Part shown: positions 1 through 4,951 of the stretch, piece after piece
Layout of the letters: each line of letters starts with the position of its first letter
Position numbering within the stretch: position 1 is the stretch's first letter
Source: Arcticibacterium sp051269965
GTDB lineage: Bacteria > Bacteroidota > Bacteroidia > Cytophagales > Spirosomataceae
Direction: 5' to 3'
Length of the DNA stretch: 6,378 nucleotides
Assembly: GCA_051269965.1 (NCBI GenBank)
Contig: JBNMFK010000233.1
Span: 1-6,378 of the forward strand
Notes under the pieces: generated by a model
What the model was told of the DNA's origin: nothing
The model's database searches: none
Seen by the model: the letters and a program-made list of their open reading frames with translations, nothing else
Position numbers and translations under genes: made by a program

Positions 1-31
1 TTAAAGAACGTAAAATGTTTTATGTATAAAT

Positions 32-250
32 ATGGCAAAACAAGCTAATATACAGGTAGATGGAATTATAAGTGAGGCACTTTCTAATGCTATGTTTCGA
101 GTAGAGTTGGAAAACAAGCATGAGGTCGTGGCCCACATTTCTGGGAAAATGAGAATGCATTACATTCGAATTTTGCCTGGAGATAAAGTCAAATTGGAGA
201 TGTCTCCATATGACTTATCAAAAGCAAGAATTGTTTACAGATATAAATAA
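32..250 (+). CDS. infA: Translation initiation factor IF-1
   Basis: This 72-residue protein is the usual length of IF-1, the small OB-fold factor that binds the ribosomal A site of the 30S subunit during initiation with IF-2 and IF-3. The whole chain is the S1-like fold. Recognisable stretches are EALSNAMFRVELEN (about 15-28), HISGKMRMHYIRILPGD (35-51) and the ending DLSKARIVYRYK. The ATG at 32 gives the canonical MAKQ start, preceded by A/T-rich sequence (ataaat) without a Shine-Dalgarno motif. It is followed 32 bases later by rpmJ on the same strand, the usual pairing upstream of the alpha operon. The gene before it, commonly map in this phylum, is outside the window. Identification is very secure. 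Confidence 0.98.
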   Translation: MAKQANIQVDGIISEALSNAMFRVELENKHEVVAHISGKMRMHYIRILPGDKVKLEMSPYDLSKARIVYRYK

Positions 251-282
251 TAGTAGGGAGAGAATCCTATAATTTTGAGAAC

Positions 283-399
283 ATGAAAGTCAAAGCATCA
301 GTAAAAAAGCGTAGTGTCGATTGCAAAGTAGTTCGCCGTCATGGGAAAGTCTACGTGATAAACAAGAAGAATCCAAAATTTAAACAAAGACAAGGATAA
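283..399 (+). CDS. rpmJ: Large subunit ribosomal protein L36 (bL36), zinc-free form
   Basis: A 38-codon gene starting at ATG 283 and ending at TAA 397-399. The protein begins MKVKASVKKRSVDCK and ends NPKFKQRQG, the diagnostic L36 ends. L36 is the smallest 50S protein and sits near the base of the L7/L12 stalk and 23S domain VI. Zinc-binding L36 uses a Cys-Cys-Cys-His set at about positions 11, 14, 27 and 33. Here only Cys14 remains; the others are Ser11, Asn27 and Phe33, so this is the zinc-independent type. It lies 32 bases after infA and 5 bases before rpsM, so it is almost certainly co-transcribed with both. The identity is clear from the sequence; loss of zinc binding is inferred from the missing ligands. 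Confidence 0.97.
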   Translation: MKVKASVKKRSVDCKVVRRHGKVYVINKKNPKFKQRQG

Positions 400-404
400 C
401 TAAT

Positions 405-779
405 ATGAGGATTTCAGGTGTAGATATTCCAGATAATAAAAGAGGCGAGATTGCGTTAACCTATATTTTTGGTCTTGGGAGAAGTACTTCTCAAAAGATA
501 TTAACGAAAGCGGAAGTTTCTTTTGATAAGAAAGCAGGCGAGTGGTCAGATGATGAAGCGAACGCAGTTCGTAGTGTCATTACTAACGAGTACATGGTTG
601 AAGGGGCATTAAGGTCTGATGTTCAGTTGTCCATAAAGCGTCTCATGGATATTGGATGTTACAGAGGTCTTAGACACCGTAAAGGATTACCTTTAAGAGG
701 TCAAAGAACAAAGAATAATTCAAGAACTCGTAAGGGTAGACGTAAGACAGTAGCTAATAAGAAGAAAGCTACGAAGTAA
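405..779 (+). CDS. rpsM: Small subunit ribosomal protein S13 (uS13)
   Basis: This is a 124-residue S13, close to the usual 115-125. S13 lies in the 30S head, forms bridges to the 50S subunit and contacts the P-site tRNA through its basic tail. The start RISGVDIPDNKRGEIALTYI and the helix region with FGLGRSTSQKIL (about 22-33) are typical. The C-terminal signature runs from about residue 89 (GLRHRKGLPLRGQRTKNNS) into a lysine/arginine-rich tail. The ATG at 405 is 5 bases after the rpmJ stop, with TAAT directly in front and no Shine-Dalgarno. It is the first gene of the alpha-operon order S13-S11-S4-alpha-L17. In enteric bacteria S4 represses this operon from the rpsM leader; here rpmJ is so close that no room exists for such a leader directly upstream. 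Confidence 0.98.
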   Translation: MRISGVDIPDNKRGEIALTYIFGLGRSTSQKILTKAEVSFDKKAGEWSDDEANAVRSVITNEYMVEGALRSDVQLSIKRLMDIGCYRGLRHRKGLPLRGQRTKNNSRTRKGRRKTVANKKKATK

Positions 780-798
780 AATTTAATTGAAGAACAGA

Positions 799-814
799 GA
801 TTGTGATTGCAATC
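799..814 (+). repeat. Small inverted repeat in the rpsM-rpsK spacer
   Basis: The 59-base spacer between rpsM and rpsK contains a perfect 10-base palindrome, GATTGCAATC, at 805-814. An alternative 5-base-pair hairpin pairs 799-803 with 810-814 around a 6-base loop. The motif AATTGAA occurs on both sides, at 785-791 and 820-826. No U-run follows, so it does not look like a terminator. It is short enough to be chance in A/T-rich DNA, and I list it because the other three spacers of this operon also carry inverted repeats. Confidence 0.4.
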
Positions 815-838
815 CGCCGAATTGAATAAAAAAGAATA

Positions 839-1234
839 ATGGCTCAAGCTAAAAGAAAAGACAAGTCAAAGAAAAGAGTAGTTGTAGTTGAACCGTATGG
901 TCAGGTGCATGTTCAGGCTACTTTTAACAATATAATTATCTCTGTTACTAACAGTACAGGCCAAGTGATTTCTTGGGCGTCTGCTGGTAAGATGGGTTTT
1001 AGAGGTTCAAAAAAGAATACACCGTATGCGGCTTTAATGGCGTCTCAGGACTGCTGTCAAAAGGCGTATGAAGCTGGTATGAGAAAGGCTGATGTATTTG
1101 TGAAAGGTCCAGGGTCAGGGAGAGAGTCTGCTGTTCGTACCGTTCAAAGTGTGGGCATAGAAGTGGTTAGTATTACAGATGTTACACCGTTACCTCACAA
1201 CGGATGTCGACCTCCAAAAAGAAGAAGAGTTTAA
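839..1234 (+). CDS. rpsK: Small subunit ribosomal protein S11 (uS11)
   Basis: The product is a 131-residue S11, the usual length. S11 is on the 30S platform, binds the 690 loop region of 16S rRNA and helps shape the E site. Diagnostic stretches are HVQATFNNIIISVTNSTGQ (about 24-42), SAGKMGFRGSKKNTPYAA (48-65), VKGPGSGRESAVR (88-100) and the invariant ending DVTPLPHNGCRPPKRRRV. A variable basic N-terminus (residues 1-13) is normal. The ATG at 839 follows a purine-rich aaaaaagaata, which is not a true Shine-Dalgarno. It is the second gene of the alpha operon, 59 bases after rpsM and 73 before rpsD. Confidence 0.98.
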   Translation: MAQAKRKDKSKKRVVVVEPYGQVHVQATFNNIIISVTNSTGQVISWASAGKMGFRGSKKNTPYAALMASQDCCQKAYEAGMRKADVFVKGPGSGRESAVRTVQSVGIEVVSITDVTPLPHNGCRPPKRRRV

Positions 1235-1235
1235 T

Positions 1236-1286
1236 TTTTTCAATTGTTTTGAAAAACGCTGGTTTGGACATTGGGGCCAAGCGTTT
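1236..1286 (+). promoter_or_regulatory. Two stem-loops in the rpsK-rpsD spacer
   Basis: The 73-base spacer between rpsK and rpsD can form two hairpins. The first pairs 1236-1243 (TTTTTCAA) with 1249-1256 (TTGAAAAA) around five bases. The second pairs 1254-1260 (AAACGCT) with 1280-1286 (AGCGTTT), and can add two G-C pairs next to a one-base bulge. They overlap by three bases, so they compete at their edges. Neither is followed by a U-tract, so a terminator role is unlikely. In other bacteria S4 represses its own synthesis through a structured mRNA leader, so a leader for rpsD is plausible here. That is inference; the sequence shows only the base-pairing potential. Confidence 0.45.
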
Positions 1287-1307
1287 GAGAGACACTAATA
1301 TTTAATA

Positions 1308-1913
1308 ATGGCAAGATATACAGGTCCAAAGGCTAAGATTTCAAGAAAGTTTGGAGAACCAATAATGGGTCCAAGCAAGGCCTTGCAAAAGAAAAACTAT
1401 CCTCCAGGCCAACATGGTAAAGGAAGAAGAAGTAAAAAGTCGGAATATGCACTTCAGCTTCAAGAGAAGCAAAAAGTAAAATATACCTATGGAATGCTGG
1501 AAAAGCAATTTGCTCGCTTCTTTCATATTGCTGCGGTAAAGTCGGGTAGAACGGGTACTAATTTGATTCAGTTGTGTGAGTCGAGACTTGACAACTTAGT
1601 TTATAGATTAGGTATTGCTCCAACCAGAAGAGCTGCAAGGCAGTTAGTTTCCCACAAACACATTGTAGTAGATGGTGATGTATTGAACATTCCATCATAC
1701 ACGGTAAAGCCGGGGCAATCTATTGGTGTAAGAGAAAAGGCTAAGGCAATGGATACTATTGTTGAGAGTTTGAGTATGAATCAGGCTAGTAAGTACAGCT
1801 GGTTAGAATGGAATACAGCGGATATGGTAGGTGTTTTTATCTCCTTTCCAGAGCGAGAGCTTGTTCCTGAGAACTTTAACGACCAAGCTATAGTCGAGTT
1901 GTACAATAAATAA
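1308..1913 (+). CDS. rpsD: Small subunit ribosomal protein S4 (uS4), cysteine-free N-terminus
   Basis: The protein has 201 residues, matching S4, the primary 16S rRNA binding protein that nucleates 30S body assembly and takes part in decoding accuracy. It opens MARYTGPKAKISRKFGEPI, then has the basic NYPPGQHGKGRRSKKSEYALQ-type region (about 30-50). The S4 RNA-binding domain follows at about 92-155, recognisable by SRLDNLVYRLGIAPTRRAAR and HIVVDGDVLNIPSYTVKPG. Zinc-type S4 proteins have four N-terminal cysteines; here that region has none and the only cysteine is Cys90, so it is a zinc-free form. The ATG at 1308 sits in ttaataATG with no Shine-Dalgarno. It is the third gene of the alpha operon and, by analogy with E. 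coli, a candidate autoregulator. Confidence 0.98.
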   Translation: MARYTGPKAKISRKFGEPIMGPSKALQKKNYPPGQHGKGRRSKKSEYALQLQEKQKVKYTYGMLEKQFARFFHIAAVKSGRTGTNLIQLCESRLDNLVYRLGIAPTRRAARQLVSHKHIVVDGDVLNIPSYTVKPGQSIGVREKAKAMDTIVESLSMNQASKYSWLEWNTADMVGVFISFPERELVPENFNDQAIVELYNK

Positions 1914-1920
1914 ATAATTT

Positions 1921-1948
1921 GCTAGTCATCTCCATGGAGATGGCTAGC
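1921..1948 (+). repeat. 28-base near-perfect palindrome (spacer palindrome 1)
   Basis: Positions 1921-1932 pair with 1937-1948 over 12 base pairs, with CATG as the loop and one G-U wobble (1926 with 1943). It lies 7 bases after the rpsD stop codon. Its inner arms, CATCTC and GAGATG, match the core of the terminator after rplQ, but no U-run follows it. It may be a processing or mRNA-stabilising hairpin, a weak or former terminator, or part of an rpoA leader. The palindrome is directly visible; the role is not known. Confidence 0.75.
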
Positions 1949-1953
1949 TAACT

Positions 1954-1976
1954 TGATTTAGGAAATTCCTAAGTCA
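1954..1976 (+). repeat. 23-base palindrome (spacer palindrome 2)
   Basis: Eleven bases on each side of A1965 are complementary: 1954-1964 with 1966-1976, with one G-U wobble (1957 with 1973). The core TTAGGAA / TTCCTAA is perfect. Because the arms touch, an RNA hairpin would open a few central pairs to form a loop, while as DNA it is a good dyad for a dimeric protein. It begins 5 bases after the first palindrome. Function unknown. Confidence 0.65.
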
Positions 1977-1979
1977 TCC

Positions 1980-1991
1980 TTCGTTAACGAA
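1980..1991 (+). repeat. 12-base perfect palindrome (spacer palindrome 3)
   Basis: TTCGTTAACGAA is an exact 12-base palindrome, 3 bases after palindrome 2 and 15 bases before the rpoA start codon. It is followed by an A-run (1990-1995), not a T-run, so it is not a + strand terminator. On its own it could be chance. It is reported because it is the third dyad in a 71-base stretch. Confidence 0.5.
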
Positions 1992-2006
1992 AAAACACAC
2001 CATAGT

Positions 2007-2996
2007 ATGTCAATATTAGCATTTCAAATGCCCGATAAAGTCGTGATGGAAAAAGCCGACGACTTTCATGGATTTTTTGAGTTTAAGCCACTTGAGAGAG
2101 GTTATGGAGTAACTATCGGAAATGCTTTACGTCGAATTTTATTATCTTCCTTAGAAGGTTTTGCAATAACCGCCGTAAGATTTCCTGGAGTACTTCACGA
2201 GTTTTCGTCCATTGAGGGTGTAGTTGATGATGTAACAGAAATAATTTTAAACCTAAAGCAAGTAAGGTTCAAAAAAGTGTCTGATTATGTAGACAACAAA
2301 ATTACTGTAAAAGTAAAGAATCAAACAGAATTGACTGCGGGTGATATTGCCAAATACACGCAAAGTTTCGAGATTCTTAATCCTGAGCTTGTCATAGCTA
2401 AATTAGATTCTAAAAGAGAAATTGAATTTGAAATTGTGGTAGATAAAGGCCGAGGTTATGTTCCTTCAGAAGAACAAAATAATCCTGATTTACCAATAGG
2501 TTTTATAGCAATAGATTCGATTTTTACCCCTATCAAAAATGTTAAGTTTACGGTAGAAAACACAAGAGTTGAGCAAAGAACAGACTTTGAGAAACTTTTA
2601 TTAGAAGTGAAATCTGATGGTTCTATTCATCCAGAGATTGCTTTACAGGAAGCTTCCAATATTCTTATCCAGCATTTCTTAAAGTTTACTGATGAGAATA
2701 TGGTATTTGATACCAAAGGGGATGAAGATAATGATATGGTGGATGAAGAATTTCTGCATATGAGAAAGCTTCTCAAAACATCACTTCAAGATTTAGACCT
2801 TTCAGTAAGAGCTTATAACTGTCTTAAGTCTGCTGAAATAAGAACTTTAGGTGACTTAGCTAGGTTAGAGATTGCTGACATGATGAAGTTTAGAAACTTT
2901 GGTAAGAAGTCACTAACTGAACTTGAGCAGCTGGTTGCTGAAAAGGGCCTCCATTTTGGAATGGACATCATCAAGTATAAGTTAGATGAAGAATAA
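2007..2996 (+). CDS. rpoA: DNA-directed RNA polymerase alpha subunit
   Basis: The product has 329 residues, as expected for alpha, which dimerises to scaffold beta and beta-prime and contacts upstream promoter DNA and activators. The N-terminal assembly domain (about 1-230) shows FKPLERGYGVTIGNALRRIL (about 26-45), SSLEGFAITAVRFPGVLHEFSSIEGV and the IHPEIALQEASNIL region. An acidic linker follows (about 236-248). The C-terminal domain (about 254-329) has DLDLSVRAYNCLKSAEIRTLGDL and FRNFGKKSLTELEQ; Arg268, Asn271, Lys301 and Ser302 line up with the E. coli DNA-contact residues Arg265, Asn268, Lys298 and Ser299, so UP-element binding should be retained. The ATG at 2007 gives the usual MSILAFQ start. 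It is separated from rpsD by 93 bases rich in palindromes. Confidence 0.98.
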   Translation: MSILAFQMPDKVVMEKADDFHGFFEFKPLERGYGVTIGNALRRILLSSLEGFAITAVRFPGVLHEFSSIEGVVDDVTEIILNLKQVRFKKVSDYVDNKITVKVKNQTELTAGDIAKYTQSFEILNPELVIAKLDSKREIEFEIVVDKGRGYVPSEEQNNPDLPIGFIAIDSIFTPIKNVKFTVENTRVEQRTDFEKLLLEVKSDGSIHPEIALQEASNILIQHFLKFTDENMVFDTKGDEDNDMVDEEFLHMRKLLKTSLQDLDLSVRAYNCLKSAEIRTLGDLARLEIADMMKFRNFGKKSLTELEQLVAEKGLHFGMDIIKYKLDEE

Positions 2997-3023
2997 TCGC
3001 AAATATTAATAAATTATAACAAC

Positions 3024-3074
3024 GTAATAGGTGGGACTGTCTTAGTGCGATATACAGTCTTTACCGCTACTTAC
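3024..3074 (+). promoter_or_regulatory. Imperfect long stem-loop in front of rplQ
   Basis: The 82-base rpoA-rplQ spacer can fold into one long, interrupted hairpin that ends four bases before the rplQ ATG. Outer pairs are GTAA (3024-3027) with TTAC (3071-3074) and TAG (3028-3030) with CTA (3067-3069) across a bulged C. Then GG (3033-3034) pairs with CC (3064-3065). The best part is GACTGT (3035-3040) with ACAGTC (3054-3059), closing a 13-base loop. No U-run follows. It could control access to the rplQ start codon or be a processing site. The 6-base-pair inner stem is plain; the outer pairing is weaker and needs a folding calculation. Confidence 0.4.
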
Positions 3075-3078
3075 AAGT

Positions 3079-3627
3079 ATGAGACACGGAAAGAAAATCA
3101 ATCATTTAGGAAGGACAAAATCCCACAGAGTTGCCCTTTTAAGTAATATGGCGGCTTCGTTAATTGCCAACAAGAGAATTACCACTACTCTAGCTAAGGC
3201 TAAGTCTTTGAGAAAGTATGCTGAGCCATTAATAACGAGGTCTAAAAATGACACTACGCATTCAAGGAGAATTGTTTTTTCATATCTCCAGGACAAGGAA
3301 GCTTTAAAAGAGCTTTTTGGGATTATAGCTGAAAAAGTAGCTGAAAGAAATGGTGGTTACACGCGTATTATTAAGTTAGGTACGCGTTATGGAGATAATG
3401 CTGAAATGGCCTTAATTGAGCTAGTAGACTTTAATGACAACTTGACCAAGGTAGACGACAATTCGGAGGGAGAAGCTAAAACTACACGTAGAAGACGGGG
3501 TGGTAAGAAGGCTTCTACCGCTACTGATGTAGATGATGCTACGTCCGCAGTTGAGGTTGTAGAGAAAGAGTCTCCAACACAGGAAGTTGCGGAAGAGGGA
3601 GAGAAAACAGAAGAAAAGAAGGACTAG
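3079..3627 (+). CDS. rplQ: Large subunit ribosomal protein L17 (bL17) with long charged C-terminal tail
   Basis: Residues 1 to about 120 are an ordinary L17, which lies near the peptide exit tunnel on the outer face of the 50S subunit. The start MRHGKKINHLGRTKSHRVAL, then LIANKRITTTLAKAKSLRKYAEPLIT, and IIKLGTRYGDNAEMALIELV are diagnostic. E. coli L17 has 127 residues; this one has 182. The extra 60 or so residues have low complexity: a basic patch TTRRRRGGKKAS at about 135-146, then a Glu/Asp/Val/Thr/Lys-rich end (EEGEKTEEKKD). Such extensions are, to my knowledge, common in Bacteroidota, so I do not read this as a fusion. The ATG at 3079 is preceded by acaagt with no Shine-Dalgarno. This is the last gene of the operon, and a terminator starts 21 bases after its stop codon. 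Confidence 0.97.
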   Translation: MRHGKKINHLGRTKSHRVALLSNMAASLIANKRITTTLAKAKSLRKYAEPLITRSKNDTTHSRRIVFSYLQDKEALKELFGIIAEKVAERNGGYTRIIKLGTRYGDNAEMALIELVDFNDNLTKVDDNSEGEAKTTRRRRGGKKASTATDVDDATSAVEVVEKESPTQEVAEEGEKTEEKKD

Positions 3628-3648
3628 TTAGTCTGAAACAATATTGCC

Positions 3649-3677
3649 AAAGGGCCATCTCAAAGAGATGGCCTTTT
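3649..3677 (+). terminator. Intrinsic-type terminator of the ribosomal block
   Basis: A 13-base-pair stem pairs 3649-3661 (AAAGGGCCATCTC) with 3665-3677 (GAGATGGCCTTTT) around an AAA loop. It has one G-U pair and a nine-base-pair perfect G/C-rich core. The stem ends in TTTT on the + strand, which can serve as a short U-tract. It lies 21 bases after the rplQ stop and ends the infA-rplQ transcription block before carA. On the other strand the trailing T-run is only three bases, so it probably acts mainly in the + direction. Confidence 0.9.
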
Positions 3678-3847
3678 GCATGTAAGAATACTTAAATTCG
3701 CATCATTAAATAAGTTTATAAAAGAGTCCTTAGTTTAAATTGTAAAAATGAGATCAATTCTATGCTCGAATTAAATTATACAGAATTATCATCTAACTTT
3801 ACGTTCCGATAATTAATTCTACTCATCGGAAATCAACCAAAACATTG
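3678..3847 (+). promoter_or_regulatory. carA upstream region with a start-proximal hairpin
   Basis: This A/T-rich non-coding stretch must contain the carA promoter, because a strong terminator precedes it. The Bacteroidota -7 consensus TAnnTTTG has only near matches: TAAGTTTA at 3711-3718 and TAACTTTA at 3794-3801, neither with a convincing TTTG box at the right distance. The clearest structure is a 7-base-pair hairpin, TTCCGAT (3804-3810) with ATCGGAA (3825-3831), enclosing 14 A/T-rich bases and ending 16 bases before the ATG. It has no U-run. It may be a leader hairpin or an operator-like dyad. I see no known pyrimidine or arginine control motif and no leader peptide with relevant codons. 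Confidence 0.4.
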
Positions 3848-4951
3848 ATGGAAAAATCTCAGTTTAAGAAAGCATATCTCATGCTACAAGACGGTACCGT
3901 TTTTAAAGGAAAAGCTATCGGAAAAATAGGGACATCAGCAGGCGAAATATGTTTTAATACAGGAATGACTGGTTATCAGGAAATTTATACTGACCCTTCA
4001 TATACAGGGCAGGTTATTGTTAATACAACATCGCATATTGGAAATTATGGTATTAAATTAGAATCTGAGGAAGAGTCCGATAGCGTTAAGATTAGAGCAA
4101 TGGTTTGTAATTCCTATGCTGAACATTACTATTCAAGAGCCACGGGTGATGGTTCTCTCCAAGATTATTTTGAAAGGTCAGGTATTGTGGGTATTTGCGA
4201 CGTTGATACTAGGCAAATAGTGAGACATATTAGAAATGCTGGAGTAATGAATTGTATTATTACCTCAGAGATCGAAGATATGGTTAGACTTAAAAGTGAA
4301 CTAGACAAGTGTCCTTCCATGGATGGTCTGGAGCTTTCAAGCAACGTAAGTACGCAAAATCCCTATTTCTTTGGGGATGAGAACGCTGATAAAAAAATAG
4401 CCGTGTTGGATCTAGGATGTAAGACTAACATTCTTAGAAGTTTTTCTGAGCGGGGATGCTATATGAAGGTTTTCAATGCAAAAACTGATCTTTCTGAGAT
4501 TATGGATTGGAATCCAGATGGTTTCTTTATTTCTAATGGTCCGGGAGACCCCGCAGCCATGGATTATGCCGTAAATACTGTGAAGGGAATGCTAGAATCA
4601 GAAAAACCTTTATTTGGAATTTGTTTAGGACACCAGATATTGAGTAGAGCATGTGGTATTGAAACTTATAAGATGCATAATGGCCACAGGGGATTGAATC
4701 ATCCGGTAAAAAATCTTAAAACTGGTAGGTCTGAAATAACCTCCCAGAATCATGGCTTTTCAGTTTCTATGGAGAGTGTGTTGGCTGTAAAGAATGTAGA
4801 GATTACTCATATGAATCTGAATGATAAGACTGTGGAAGGTATTTCTCTGAAAGACAGAGCTGCATTCTCCGTTCAGTATCATCCCGAAGCTGCTCCGGGA
4901 CCACATGATTCGCGTTACCTGTTTGATGAATTCGTGGCCACCTTAGGTTAA
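3848..4951 (+). CDS. carA: Carbamoyl-phosphate synthase small (glutaminase) subunit
   Basis: CarA hydrolyses glutamine and passes ammonia to CarB, which makes carbamoyl phosphate for pyrimidine and arginine synthesis in the cytoplasm. The 367-residue length is normal. Numbering from the ATG at 3848, the N-terminal CarA domain has GMTGYQEIYTDPSYTGQ (about 39-55) and GICDVDTRQIVRHIR (about 115-129). The class I amidotransferase domain (about 184-367) has ISNGPGDP (228-235), GICLGHQ with the nucleophile Cys259, NHGFSV (301-306), and QYHPEAAPGPHDS with His345 and Glu347, so the catalytic triad is complete. A TTG codon at 3845 is also in frame, but the adjacent ATG is the more likely start. It is transcribed alone after the L17 terminator; carB is not in the window. 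Its stop codon lies inside a tandem duplication shared with the convergent methyltransferase. Confidence 0.97.
   Translation: MEKSQFKKAYLMLQDGTVFKGKAIGKIGTSAGEICFNTGMTGYQEIYTDPSYTGQVIVNTTSHIGNYGIKLESEEESDSVKIRAMVCNSYAEHYYSRATGDGSLQDYFERSGIVGICDVDTRQIVRHIRNAGVMNCIITSEIEDMVRLKSELDKCPSMDGLELSSNVSTQNPYFFGDENADKKIAVLDLGCKTNILRSFSERGCYMKVFNAKTDLSEIMDWNPDGFFISNGPGDPAAMDYAVNTVKGMLESEKPLFGICLGHQILSRACGIETYKMHNGHRGLNHPVKNLKTGRSEITSQNHGFSVSMESVLAVKNVEITHMNLNDKTVEGISLKDRAAFSVQYHPEAAPGPHDSRYLFDEFVATLG

Noticed and set aside
1..31. Possible tail of a preceding gene (one frame reads KERKMFYV then a stop at 27-29)
   Set aside because: The stretch is too short to identify a protein. The expected neighbour in this phylum (map) cannot be confirmed, and the first bases could equally be non-coding.
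1341..1526. 61-codon open frame on the minus strand inside rpsD
   Set aside because: It is antisense to a secure S4 coding region, has no recognisable family and is explained by base composition.
3102..3296. 64-codon open frame on the minus strand inside rplQ
   Set aside because: It lies fully within conserved L17 codons on the opposite strand; the hydrophobic translation is what antisense reading of Lys/Arg-rich codons yields.
3748..3774. Eight-residue open frame (MRSILCSN) upstream of carA as a leader peptide
   Set aside because: It has no run of regulatory codons and no attenuator hairpin pair after it; such short frames are expected by chance.
3845..3847. TTG at 3845 as the carA start
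   Set aside because: The next codon is ATG at 3848, which is a stronger start and gives a normal CarA N-terminus.
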